DNA from: Acarospora socialis
Taxonomy: Eukaryota > Ascomycota > Lecanoromycetes > Acarosporales > Acarosporaceae
Direction: 5' to 3'
Assembly: GCA_025617375.2 (NCBI GenBank)
Contig: JAMYGW020000003.1
Location: 496,001-560,000 of the forward strand
DNA: 64,000 bases
Positions within the stretch are counted from its first letter, which is position 1, and every line of letters begins with the position of its first letter. The position numbers and the translations under genes were made by a program. This document shows positions 51,401 to 62,787 of this stretch, piece after piece. Under the pieces are notes generated by a model. It ran no database searches, was not told the DNA's origin, and was given only the letters and a program-made list of their open reading frames with translations.

Positions 51401-52389
51401 CTTCGAGTTTCGACTCATCAATAACCTTACGTAGCCGATACAAGCCAGTCTTCTTTACTGGCCAGCTAAGGGTCCGGGGAGAACTGGGATCATTCTTCCC
51501 GCGGCTCTTGTCTGCTTGTTTCCTCATACGCCGCAGATCCTTCGCTGTTATTGCAATCGTCTCGTTCAGGTTGGTTTCGAGATCGAATCGAAGTAAGTCT
51601 ATTAGGATTGGGTTCGTTTGGTTGACCCGAATAGGTAGTTGAATCGACGGGCCGGTAGAGTCTAGACAGAGAGGCTTCTGCTCAGGATTCAACATAACGG
51701 ATCTGCAACCTCGAGCGCATCAGCCATCTGTTCTATGCTCGGACATGGTAATACAAACCCTTCAGGGAGAATGTGAATAATCTGTTTCCCCAGGATAAGG
51801 GAAGAGTTGTGTAGTATGGTGGCCGGCTTAACCCTGCGCTCAGATACAGAAAGCTCCCTATCATACATGACCTTCGCTATTGCCACCAGCCAACCCTCAA
51901 ATGGCATCTGCAAATGTTAGTGGTGTCCGCATTCCAACGGCACTCGTGGAGACAGACCGAGACTCTAAACATGAGAAGCCCATCAAAGAATGCATGAACC
52001 AAGAACAACGTCATCATAGTTGACGAGGACCATTCCAGCCATGGTATCTTTAAAGCCGGCAAGCCAAAAAGGAAAAGGCCGTCTATCAGCACCCATTTCA
52101 GGAATAATGGAAGTGAATCGGACTCATTTGCTAGCAGTTTCCAATAATCGTAGCCCCGCCATAATATAAGGCCACTGTAAACCGCTGCAGCGTACAGACG
52201 CTGTGAAGGGGCGTCGACGATGTCGACGGGTATGACAGGGACGTTGGAGTCACCGCTAGCTGCAGTTACGGTGGGCAGCGGCACTTTAGCGCCTCGATCA
52301 GTCGGGGGCGCAGCATGCTGTCCTTCGGACTTCTGAGCGCCTGGAGGAGTCGAGGGATAGGCAGAACGAAGACGTGGAGTAGCGTTCAT
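48432..52389 (-). CDS. POM152: Nuclear pore membrane glycoprotein POM152
   Basis: Integral pore-membrane nucleoporin forming the lumenal ring. Exons 52389-51958, 51907-51759, 51702-48697 and 48636-48432 join in frame to give 1263 residues. The N-terminal ~70 residues are Pro/Thr-rich and pore-facing. Hydrophobic segments follow near residues 65-80, 90-115 and 120-140. After [19 protein letters not shown] comes a long lumenal part with about eight Ig-like repeats, each marked by a G-x-x-P-(F/W/Y) core: [68 protein letters not shown] and [10 protein letters not shown], the last crossing an intron. The third exon alone is 3 kb. Intron 1 uses a GTCTGT donor with a good CTAAC branch point. The frame is intact. 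Confidence 0.95.
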
Positions 52390-52646
52390 GGCATCTTATT
52401 GATTTTCGGGGTCCAGTAGCAGTGCAAGTGTTGGTTGCAAACGGCGAAAGGTCAATGTTACAGGTCGAATGTCCGGTTAATAATCTCGCCGCGCTTGGAG
52501 GGCGATTGCAGCGTGTGCAAGTGTCAGTGTGTGACGTTGTGGTCGTCAATATGAACGCTCTTAAGAAATACCTAAAGGTACAAAAATATCCCAAAGGTAT
52601 CTGTATGTGTAAGTCTGTAAGTTACAGTACCTTATGATGTATCAAA
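52390..52646. promoter_or_regulatory. POM152 upstream region up to island 2
   Basis: 257 bases between the POM152 start and the left end of the second AT-rich element. GC content is normal with CpG retained. Close to the element it carries ACCTAAAGGTAC and CCAAAGGTAT repeats. No clear regulatory motif is recognised. Confidence 0.4.
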
Positions 52647-55600
52647 TACGGTGGACAATAATGAGGTTACCAACACATCAAATTTTTTTCAAATTTTCAC
52701 AAAGTGTTAATGAATATTCACTATTAACAACACATAGTCATAGATTGTAGTAGAGAAATCATGATCTATAAGTAGATAATCAACATTCTCATCATTGTAC
52801 AAACAAATTCATCAATTACAACAATGACTATCTTCATCTCAGTCATCAATGATATGACACAAGCACAGAGAGACAGAGTAAATACTTTTTAGTATGAAGA
52901 CTGATCTGAAAAACTGATCATACAAAAATATATGATAGTGAATTTTAATTCAACAATGTTCAGACACAGATTCTGAAGAAGTGAGAAGATGAGATAAAAA
53001 TTAAAATGCAGTCAAAAAAGAATCACATCATGATCAGCATGCTGCAGTGAACTTCATATATTGAAACAATTATTATACAGTTTTGATTTGTACAATCTAC
53101 AGCAATATACAACATTACACACTACTGACATCTTTTTAGCAAGAAAGAAAACAAGAAGAAATGTGTCAGCTGTGATAAAAAGAATGATTCATTTCAAGTA
53201 TTACTTTCTGAAATCTAAGTCATACAATACTAATGATGTATAAAAATGTATTTCTATATCAGAGAATTTTTGAGATATTTGTGACAACTGCTGCTGATAT
53301 GATCACATGATCAGATGTGATCACAATGTAAATATTAAGATCAACAAAATCAGAAAAAAGAAGAAAAAGAAGAAGCAGAAGAAGCAGACAGTTTGAATAT
53401 GTTTGAGTTGTATAACTCAGACATCAGTCAAATATTCTAAATAGAAAATAGATATATATTAATACAACAAGATAACAAGCTGTCAAGAAGTGCAGTGTTC
53501 TAACTGCTTTTATTGTTCTAATTAGCTTTAATGTCAGAATCTGAATTGTATAAGTAAATCAAGTTGATTGCAGTTAACTTGTTCAACTAATCAGTCTGCA
53601 CAGTCAATGATGACAACAGTGTATGTTTCTAGCACAAGTATTCTATATATCTCTCAATACAAGTACACAAATCATTTTTTGTGATCATCAATTCTCATAT
53701 AATGCATCAATGAACTATCATCTGAAGAAACATCAAATTCTACAGCAGTAAAGTCTTTCAGAATTATTAATTGATCTTTAAATAATGTATTTTTCTGATA
53801 TAGAGATTAATAGAGAATTTTAGAGATAAAATTGTATGATTTATTCAAGATGAGTTAAATAATTGAGTAACATTCAATTTAATTCTTTAAATAAACTTCT
53901 TTTTCTGTTCTTTTTTCTTGATCTTTATCTTTGTATCTTCATTGATTTTCTTCATCTTGATCTCTTTCAAATTATATGACTCATTCTTCACAAGAGCAAT
54001 CAATCACAACTTGTATGTATGATTTGTTTTGATGCAATAATCTCTCAATAAAGTTGAGACATTCAAAATCTTCATGACTGCTTTATTCTCAATATGTTTC
54101 AGATCTGTCTTGATATTTCATGCAACTGTAAGACAAAAGAAATCACAAGAATGTTGTATGACTGAAGAATGTTTAATTTCTGAAAGAATGTTGCTTTATA
54201 TGAAAGATAACAGATCATCAATGAAATGATTGTTCAACAAAAATGTACAGTATTGTTCTGTACAATATCAAAAGATTTAAGTTAAAAAAAGTTTGTACAA
54301 ATTGCAATGATGTCAGAATTCAAATCACTATATAATTCAAATTTTCTCAACTTCTTTTCATCATCAGAAGTTCATGAGAACTTTTGTTATGCAAGAGTGA
54401 TGATTGTGCAATGTTTAAAAGCTTAACTGTTGATGATCACTGATAAAGAAGTTGTATGACTGCTCAGAGCTGTTGTGTCAGCATGAGTTCTTTGACTTTT
54501 AACAGCATGAGTTGCTTGAAGTACACAGTGATTTACAACTTGTCAAGCATCTTCTTTATGTCTGAAGAGAAAGTTTTGAGTTGTATGATTAAAAGAAAGA
54601 GTATTCAAATCAATGATGACAGAAAAATGAGAATTAATAGCATCACAATCATAAAAACAGTATTTGTATTAAGCAGAGAGATATTCAGTAGAATGCACAA
54701 CATCTTTAAGAATGCAACATGAATTTTATGATGATGAAGAAATCATTTTGTACAATCTGAATTATCTAAAAAGAAAAAAGATTTGCAAGCAAAAAAATCA
54801 CAATTTCTGAAGATAGACATTCAACATATCTTTTGAGTTAGCATCAGTGAGCATTTTATTTTTAATAAAACTTGCTTCATCATCATTTCATACAAAATTC
54901 TCACTTAGCTCATAACATTCATTACATTCAATCAGTTCTCTATTTTGATATACATAATCTCTATGAGATTTAGCAGATTCTGTCAGAATTGAATGTATTT
55001 TGAAGACAATATATGATTATACAATAATACATAATTGCTTGTACATCTCAACATGACATCATAAATCATCAGCAAGAACATTTTCTGCTTTTACATCTTT
55101 CAGAACTATGCTCAATGCTTGTAATTGTAATGTAAATCACTTAAAAGTTGCAGCAGAAAGATATTCATCAACATCTTTTTAGTCAGTATCTATTGTACAA
55201 TTAATTGTGATGAAGACTTATCTCAGTCATTATATAATGCTCACATGATCATCATCACTTCTTTATTCACTCTCAACACATAATTCTCAGTGTTGATAAT
55301 TTCTGAACAATGATATAATATTTATGAACTACTCACTACTGAATTTGATTGATTGACTTGCTTTTGTATGAGATAAACATTTCATAATTTCATATAATCA
55401 TGAACTTCTCATTAAATGATGAACATATACAGTGTCACTAGTGTGATGCAGTCTGCAAGACTGATATTATTTTAAAGATCTTGTTGTATAAGATCTCTGA
55501 AAAATGTCTGTACAAGTTACTTAGTAAATTGTATGAAGCAATATCAACATAGAAATAATTTACTCATCATCAAAACAGTTAACTTTTGATCAACTGACTT

Positions 55601-58135
55601 CATCAAGCTTCAATTTGTTGATTTGCAGTGCTGATATCAAAGAAATAAATCTTTGACAGTTGTGTATGTTTATTTGTAGTTGTACAACTCAGTGCATGAT
55701 GAACTTTCACACATAATAATGTTTTCTTGTCTCAATCAGAGCACAAAATTTGAGAATGTGCTTTCAGATTGCAAACAACATTCAGATACTGACAGAGTAC
55801 ATTGACTGTTATATAATTTGATACATCAATATAAATTCATGATAAATATTTGAAATAAACATCAATTTCAGCATAGATCTTGATGTTTCAACAAAACAGT
55901 TTGTCATGATCATCAATAAATCATAGATAATTGAGTCTCAGCACAATATATTCTTCACACTGATGTTGAAGATCTTTTATACAACAAATGTGATCTTGAG
56001 AATTTAAATATTTAATTATATCAAACAAACAATCTCTAATACAACATGTCAGAAAGTGATCAGAAATAGAATCAGAATGATATATTAACAGATGTTGAAT
56101 TCTTTTGTATGAAAGTGAGTATGAAGCAATTCTCATTCATATTTATCAATGACATCAGTATTCAACTCTTTCAATACAAGCTGTGTCATCTCTTTTTTTA
56201 TTTTTTCAATGTTAAACAGAGAATGTTGATGAATCATTCTCATTTTTTTTCATAATTATACAATTTTATACAATTCAATTTCATGTTCTTTCTTCTGCAA
56301 TACATGTAGTATTTGAACATCATTGAGACATGCTTCATAAAACAAAGCAACAATCTTGATTCATAGTTCAAAAGTGTCAATGATTTTGATTTTCTTTGAG
56401 ATTTATTATTCTTGTAATCTTCACTCAATCATACAATAACTGCAAGTGATGTTCAACTCATCTTGAAGTTTTCTGCTAATATCTTAACTAAAGTGATTTT
56501 CTCAAAACAGCTATATAACATAGTCTTTGCAGAAGTCAAGATTCACAGCTTGTGCTGACATTGTGAACAATGAATTCTATTTGTATGATTTAGAAATTAA
56601 AATTTGTGTGATTGTGACTGTGTATATTATTACATAAGCAAGAAAATTGAAACTTGTGTGATTGAAACTGTGTATATTCTCACATAAGCAAGAAAATTGA
56701 TTTTCTTTCTATAATATCAATGAACTACAGTATTGTACAAATTGAATACAATTATATTGATTATAAATCTAATTTACTGACTTACTTAACTTCATCATTG
56801 ATATGACTATTAGTTCTGAGCACTGCAAAGAAGTGCAAATTTTACTCAGATGTCATAACAATTCATATGACTAGATGAGAAACAAAGAACAAAAATCAAC
56901 AAGAAGATTAAAAAAAATTTGTACATATCTATCACAATACAATAGCATTCTTCAGTGATGATTCATCTTCATATTCAGCAAACTCAAAGTTTAAACTTAA
57001 GTGACACTCTTTAACTATCACAATATTGTCATCATTCTCATTAACAGCACTCTCATTGTTGTTTCATACAGAACAGCAAGCTGCATAATTACATTATTTA
57101 CAGTTTTCACATGTTTCATCAAAATGTTCTGCAATGCAACAACATTCTGAAAAGAGTCTTAAAACTGACATGCACTGTGTGCATATTTATTTGACTCTTT
57201 CACAAAACTGAATGAGAATGTCATTGATGTACAAAGAACAGTGTGTTAAAATCTGCTGTAAAATGATCACATTTTATATAAACTTCACAGATTGTTCAAA
57301 AAGAGTCAGAAGTCTTTTATTCTGTGAATTGTGAACAAAAAAGACAAACTGTTACTGTTTTATTAAGAGAACAGAATTCTGCTGAATAACAGTGACAGTA
57401 ATGACTGCATTGTATATGACAAGAGTTTTACATTGTACAATCTGTTAACATTAATGTATCAAAATTATTTCTGTGTACTTACATGATGATTGTGATCAAG
57501 ATTGTGATAGTAATGAATTTGAAAGTAAGAGTAAAAATAAAGTTAAATAAAAAGCAGAGCATCAGTTGTACAAAGAATTTCATTATTATTCACTTAATAA
57601 AACTGTACAGCTTGTAGAATCTATGAATTAACTCAATAATCTACTATAATTTATAGAATTACATTTCTTCTTGTTCTCTTTCTCACTAAAAAGATATCAG
57701 TAGTGTCTAATGTAGTATATTGCTGTAGATTGTATAAATCAGAATTATATGATAACAGTTTCAATATAGAAAGTCTGCTGCAGTATTAAGATCATTATTT
57801 GATTCTTTTTTAATCACAGTTCTATTCTCTTCTTATCTTCTTACTTCTTCAGAATCTGTGTCTGAGTAATGTCAAATTAAAATTCACTGTCATATATCTT
57901 TGTACAATCAGTTTCTCAGATCAGTCTCTATATTGAGAAGTATCTACTTCATTGTTCTGTGTCTACACTATATCATTGATCACTGAAATAGAAGTGAACA
58001 TTCTTGTAGATGATTGATTCATTTGTATGATGATGATGATGTTGATTACTTACTTACAGATCATCATTTCTCTATGTGTTTGTGAAAATTTGAAAAAAAT
58101 TTGATGTGTCAATAACCTCATTATCATCCACTGTA
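52647..58135. mobile_element. 5.5-kb inverted-end DNA element, family unassigned (AT-rich island 2)
   Basis: Bases 52647-52703 and 58079-58135 are 57-bp inverted repeats starting TAC(G/A)GTGGA and sharing ATAATGAGGTTA. The hexamer ATCAAA flanks both ends (52641-52646 and 58136-58141). If instead the ends are CGGTGG/CCACTG, the duplication would be TA, as in Tc1/mariner movers. Removing the solo LTR leaves about 5.3 kb, large for a simple mariner. Short open frames on both strands (plus 54456-54722; minus 55921-56136 and 56240-56428) and a Cys-rich minus-strand stretch near 57.0-57.2 kb suggest one or two former genes, but I recognise no transposase. Heavily RIP-like. Confidence 0.7.
53481..53659 (+). 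repeat. Solo Copia-type LTR
   Basis: 179 bp beginning TGTCAAGAAGTGCAGTG and ending TCTCAATA, clearly related to the Copia 1/2 LTRs, which have a deletion-free length of 210 bp. Flanked by CAAGC (53476-53480) and CAAGT (53660-53664), a decayed 5-bp duplication. No internal Copia sequence is next to it, so it is probably the product of LTR-LTR recombination. Confidence 0.75.
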
Positions 58136-58141
58136 ATCAAA

Positions 58142-58537
58142 TCAGCGCGTCCCTTACGGTTGTCTGTTACTGGGTAAGCTAACCCATTGTAGCTAATGTG
58201 ACCCTGACCAATTCACAGTTGTCACATATCATGGCCTCAGGGCATTGCTCTATCTCGATAAGGGATGTGTTCACAGGACAATTGATAGCATCTCACGGAG
58301 TGAACGCTCGCCAGACCAGTGTTGATGGAGATGAGATGAAATATTAACCCACCTCTGACCAGGCCAGACAGTGTATGAGCATAACAGTATCAGCTGCCTG
58401 CGTAACACATGCACTCACTCCCATTTCTCATTTTGCATTCTCACAGTGTTGCAGTAGAAGATCCGTGAGCTCATCAACATCGGTAAGCACGTTTCACCGG
58501 GCACAACGAAAGTTAGATATTCTCGAATTATCGACAA
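58142..58537. promoter_or_regulatory. Upstream region of the ubiquitin hydrolase gene
   Basis: 396 bases of normal GC between island 2 and the ATG at 58538. I see no gene and no clear motif. Confidence 0.4.
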
Positions 58538-60237
58538 ATGGCTGAGAGTCCAAAAAGACGGCGGCTCAATGGCAGAAGCAATGGACATACAGGTCAGGGG
58601 AGGCCTACGGTATTCCCAAATCCGTCCTTGACACCAGCCACAACAGACGACAAGAAAAACTGGAATGGCTTCTGTGAAATCGAGTCTGAGCCAGTGAGCA
58701 GGACCTTACACCGCTGTTGACATCCTCCCCACTTGTCTAACCGAGCATAATTCAAGGCCTTTTTCAATGTCATCCTCAAAGAGCTCGGAGTTCAAGGTGT
58801 CAAAGTTCAAGAGGTAGTTTCCTTGGAACCAGAAATGCTGGAACTTCTCCCGTAAGTTTACTGATACGGAGGGAAGCTCTATGTTAGGGTTGATCGGTAC
58901 TGACAAAGAGCTCCCAGAAGGCCTGTCTACGGACTGATCTTCCTGTTTCGATGGAAGGAGGATGATCCTGAGAAGCAAGAGTCGAGTTGCCCAGACGGCC
59001 TTTGGTTCGCCAACCAGGTCAGATGCTTACAACCTGCTTGATGTCATATCTGGCAGACACTGATGAGCATTAGACAGTCAGCAATGCATGTGCTAGTGTT
59101 GCCTTGCTCAACATTGTGAATAACATCCCAGAGATTGACCTTGGAGAGCCTCTGCGGCAATTCAAGGACTTCACCCATACATTCACCCCAGCCCTACGTG
59201 GAGATGCAATCGGGAATTTTCACTTCGTCAAGCAAGTCCACAACTCCTTCGCTAGGTGAGTACTATCATGCTGAGCTTCCGATGGAAATTCTGGTGCCTT
59301 CTATCCGATCGGATTCACACCAGCGACTGACATGACTTACGACACTGTCCTCATTGCTAAGGAATCAGTTATTAGCTCCATAGCTCCATAGTGACCCTTT
59401 GTGTACGCATTTGCTGATAGCCAGTCATTGCGCAGGAAGATGGATATGCTCAATGGAGACCTCCAACTCAAGAACGAGGCTACAGTCAAGAGGCACAGGC
59501 TAAAGCGACCACCGGATGACGATGTGGACGAGTCAGAGGCTGGCTTTCATTTCATTGCGTTTGTTCCCGTGGATGGACGGGTATGGAAGCTAGATGGCCT
59601 TGAGCGGCAACCACAATGTCTTGGTAACTCAGCCGCCAATCCGTCAGTGGGATCTGCACTAAGATGCGTAGGCACGTTCGATGGCGAGGACTGGGTGACC
59701 CACGCCAAACCTGTAATCGAGGCGAGGATGGCCGAGTACGAAGAAGGGCAGATTGAATTTGGAGTCCTAAGTCTCGTCAAGGACCCCCTGCTCAGCTTGC
59801 TTCCTGCTCTGGCCGAAAATTTGAAAGTTTCCGCTGAGACCTCCTTGCACCTGACAAAACTCAAACCCGACTGGGCAGGCTCTGTCTCTGCAGCTTTGCA
59901 CGAAGCATCATCGCCTCATAAGTTTACTTTGACCGGGCCTGATGAGGTTTATACTCTTACAGCAGATGTTATCGAGAAAGCTGTCATTCCAGACGTCGTC
60001 CAACAACGCCTAGACAGAGCAAGTGGCGCGGACTTGATGACGTTCCGGCAGGAGCTGATGAGTGCACAAGCAAGCTTTACCGCGTCGATCAAGGAAGAGC
60101 AGCAGTCGCACCGCTCGGATGACGAACGAGCAGCAAGCCGGCGTCATGATTACGGTCCAATGGTGCAGGCGTGGGTCCGCTTGCTGGCTCAGAAGCGGAT
60201 GTTACAACCTCTACTAGAGGCCGTTAAGACTGAGTAG
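58538..60237 (+). CDS. Ubiquitin carboxyl-terminal hydrolase, UCH37/BAP1 type (peptidase C12)
   Basis: Cysteine protease that trims ubiquitin; UCH37-type members act at the proteasome or in chromatin complexes. Exons 58538-58693, 58757-58851, 58918-59017, 59074-59255 and 59436-60237 join in frame to give 444 residues. The catalytic set is complete: oxyanion Gln117 and Cys123 in FANQTVSNAC, His216 in AGFHFIAF and Asp231 in WKLDGL. Family context includes WNGFCEIESEP, VVSLEPEMLELLP, PVYGLIFLFRW and IPEIDLGEPL. The crossover loop before His216 is acidic and about 35 residues long. The C-terminal ~200 residues include a helical ULD-like region ending WVRLLAQKRMLQPLLE. The third exon could start 9 bases earlier (58909). 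The last intron (180 bp) is the longest here. Confidence 0.92.
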
Positions 60238-61398
60238 CAGCTCCGTGTCCGTCTTAACTAGTTCGAATCAATCTGGTCTATGTCAGGCACTTGTTGCCCG
60301 ATGCACGACCTGAGGTATTGTGGCATACAACTGCCTCGGTTGCAAGTTGCTGGACGTTGCTAATGGCTTGATACCCACGCTTAGCGCTTCTCCCGACCGA
60401 TGCTCTCTTCTCTTTTCCCTTGACTTAACTAACCCTATTAGTTTTTCGGCGAACACTTACTCGATTACCAACATATAGGTAGTTCATTACGTCGTCGTGG
60501 TGATCGCAGCTCAGAAGGGGCAATCAGGTTGCGGTCTTAGGGAAGTATAACCTCCTGCTTCACAATGTTAGAGGAAAGTCTACTTGTGATATGGTGGTAC
60601 TCGTTCACCTTGCCTCACCTTACCTCACGTAATACCGTCCTGAACGTAACGCGGCGTATGGCAGTTTGGAGCTAGCAGCTTTTCCCAAGGAGCACGCCAA
60701 CCTCTAGGGCTTACCCTTCAGGTCACAAGCTACATGTAACCTATTCCTAGACATTTGCCTTGGACCCTATTCATTCTGAACTGGGCCATCACTCAATATC
60801 ACCCGACCTACTCCAGAGGGTCAATGAGTGCTCACCCTATAATTTCACCGTACTAGTACATGAAATTAGTCTTAGCTGTGCAGAGAATGTTGAATGGTGT
60901 CCTTAGACAAAGTCAGTGCAATGATTTGGAGACTGATTCTATCGAATCCAAAGCAATCCCAAGTAGCTTTGCATTGACGTTCCTGCTTCGCATGGCTATA
61001 ATGGTACAGTAAGGTTTGATCTACAGGTAGATTTTTGCTGTAAGAGGTCATCATATTCTACAGAGCTTTCCACGAAGTCACCACGAAATGGACCTAATGT
61101 CCCTCAACCAACTCCTCAAGACTGAAGAAATAACTTATAAGTTACCTCACCCTTCAACGTTTCTCCTAGGCCCTTTACTGATCGTAGAGCACACTCTGCA
61201 GGTGTCTGTAGCGACGATGATCTATCATTAGAATCACAGCGTTCATTATCTACGGGTTACCGTGCAAAGAATGACAGACAGTACGACACATCAAGGGTTC
61301 CTGCAGCAGCTATTGCATATGCTTGGACGTCTTGAATGAACAGAGAGGGTCTAGCGACTTGGGAATAACACTTCACAATAAGTCGGAGCCTGGTCAGC
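60238..61398. other. Intergenic stretch, 1.16 kb
   Basis: Normal GC content, between two plus-strand genes. It contains runs such as CACCTTGCCTCACCTTACCTCACG (60608-60631) but no ORF with recognisable features; the minus frame 60872-61054 is short and unlike any family I know. It should hold the 3' end of the ubiquitin hydrolase gene and the promoter of the next gene. A non-coding RNA cannot be excluded. Confidence 0.45.
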
Positions 61399-62662
61399 AT
61401 GTCGCAGCAAGGTGCGGATTCCAGAGCCGTCGCCGATAGTGCCCATTTAACAAAAGGGGCAGTAGAGAGACATGCGGATCCTGCTACGCGATCGATGGTG
61501 GATGAAATGATTCTTGACTACCTGTTATACATGGCCACTAAAGTGATCCTGGAGGATCGTAAAGCTGAGAAAGAGGGGTTGCAATCTTCATTACAAGACT
61601 GCCGAGCAGATTTACATTTGAGCATGCTCGACAGTAGGTGAGACCACTGCTCCGATCACCAAGGTAGTACCGGCTAACCTCCGTATAGGCTTTCTGGCTG
61701 TCTTCAAAGCCATTTATCCTGGTTACCCTGCTTCGATCGGTATACAGTTTCGTCTGCGCTTGCTCCAATTCACGACCCTCCTGATGCGGCGCGTAACCAA
61801 AAAGCTTTCGACCCCACCTCTTCCGACCCTGCAGACCATCAGACGTCAAAACCGTGAGCGAGCTTCTGTATGGTTATCTCACAGAGATCCGTCCTCGACC
61901 TTCCCGGCGCAGATCCAACCATTGTTGAAGGTATACGATGCCACTTTGCCTCTGCCCAGGGCTACTCTTTCACGTAATCCTGAGCACGTTTCCGCCGTTC
62001 TGAAGGCTGATCCCGACTTGTTGTCAATCTATGGTCTCCCGAGCTCTCCCTCACTCCTCGATACCCTTACACGATTCATGGCCCTCTCTGCCGCACAGGC
62101 GGCCATGATCAGCTCAGGCACAATTACAAAAGCGTGGATGTTGCTGGCGGTGCAGTACATGACGCAATCGGCATTAGAGCAATATCTCGCCTATGGCGAA
62201 CAGGGGTCCGAGCCCTTGCTGGAAGCCTTTTCCTGGGGTTTTGATGCATGCTTGGTGGCAGATGCGATTAGTGATGAATGGAGGACCAACGCCATGTTCT
62301 GGGATGAAAATGGTGAAGTAGAAGGATGGGAAGATATTAGAGACAGACATATGCGAGCTGTGAGTCGAGATCTAAGGGTAATCCCCGGCTGATGCTCATG
62401 ATATTCACAGTTCATACCAGAACCTGGCGAATCCTTGAACATTCATCTTGAAGATCTAGCAGTACGAAATCCAATCGATAAGTTCGAAGACGATATTATG
62501 GCGTTCCTGGAGGCTTTACTTGTGTGTCAACCAAAGCCAATCCTTGCGCAGATGGAGGCGGCGGAGCTGAACGGGCTTTCGGGCCTGGAAACGGAGTTGC
62601 TGAAGCAGCGAGTCGGCTTTACGAGTCAATGCGTATATAGCACGTATCAAAATCCTTCTTGA
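61399..62662 (+). CDS. Conserved-looking fungal protein of unknown function
   Basis: I do not recognise the family. Exons 61399-61633, 61689-62359 and 62411-62662 join in frame (385 residues). The N-terminus MSQQGADSRAVADS precedes a helical stretch VDEMILDYLLYMATK. The junction gives SMLDSFLAVFKAIYPGY, then LQFTTLLMRRVTKK, a helical middle with SAAQAAMISSGTITKAWMLLAVQYM, a Trp/Glu-rich segment and FIPEPGESLNIHLEDLA. It has no signal peptide or obvious catalytic motif; it is probably cytosolic or nuclear. Exon 2 could contain another short intron near 61.93 kb. The last residues are uncertain: the alternative frame just before the stop reads IARIKILLDAQL, a more natural helical ending, so the 3' splice or a frame shift needs checking. 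Confidence 0.7.
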
Positions 62663-62787
62663 TGCTCAACTTGTGAATACCTAACAGTAGCCAAGGAATG
62701 CTGGCCACCTTCTCCTTTGCCATCGGTGTAGGAAATTATCACTGGTAGAATTTATTTGTTGCCTAAGCTTTTTGCGCCGAGTGTTCT

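Noticed and set aside
60238-61398. tRNA or other structured RNA gene
   Set aside because: No cloverleaf, A/B box pair or terminator-like T-run arrangement could be seen by eye.
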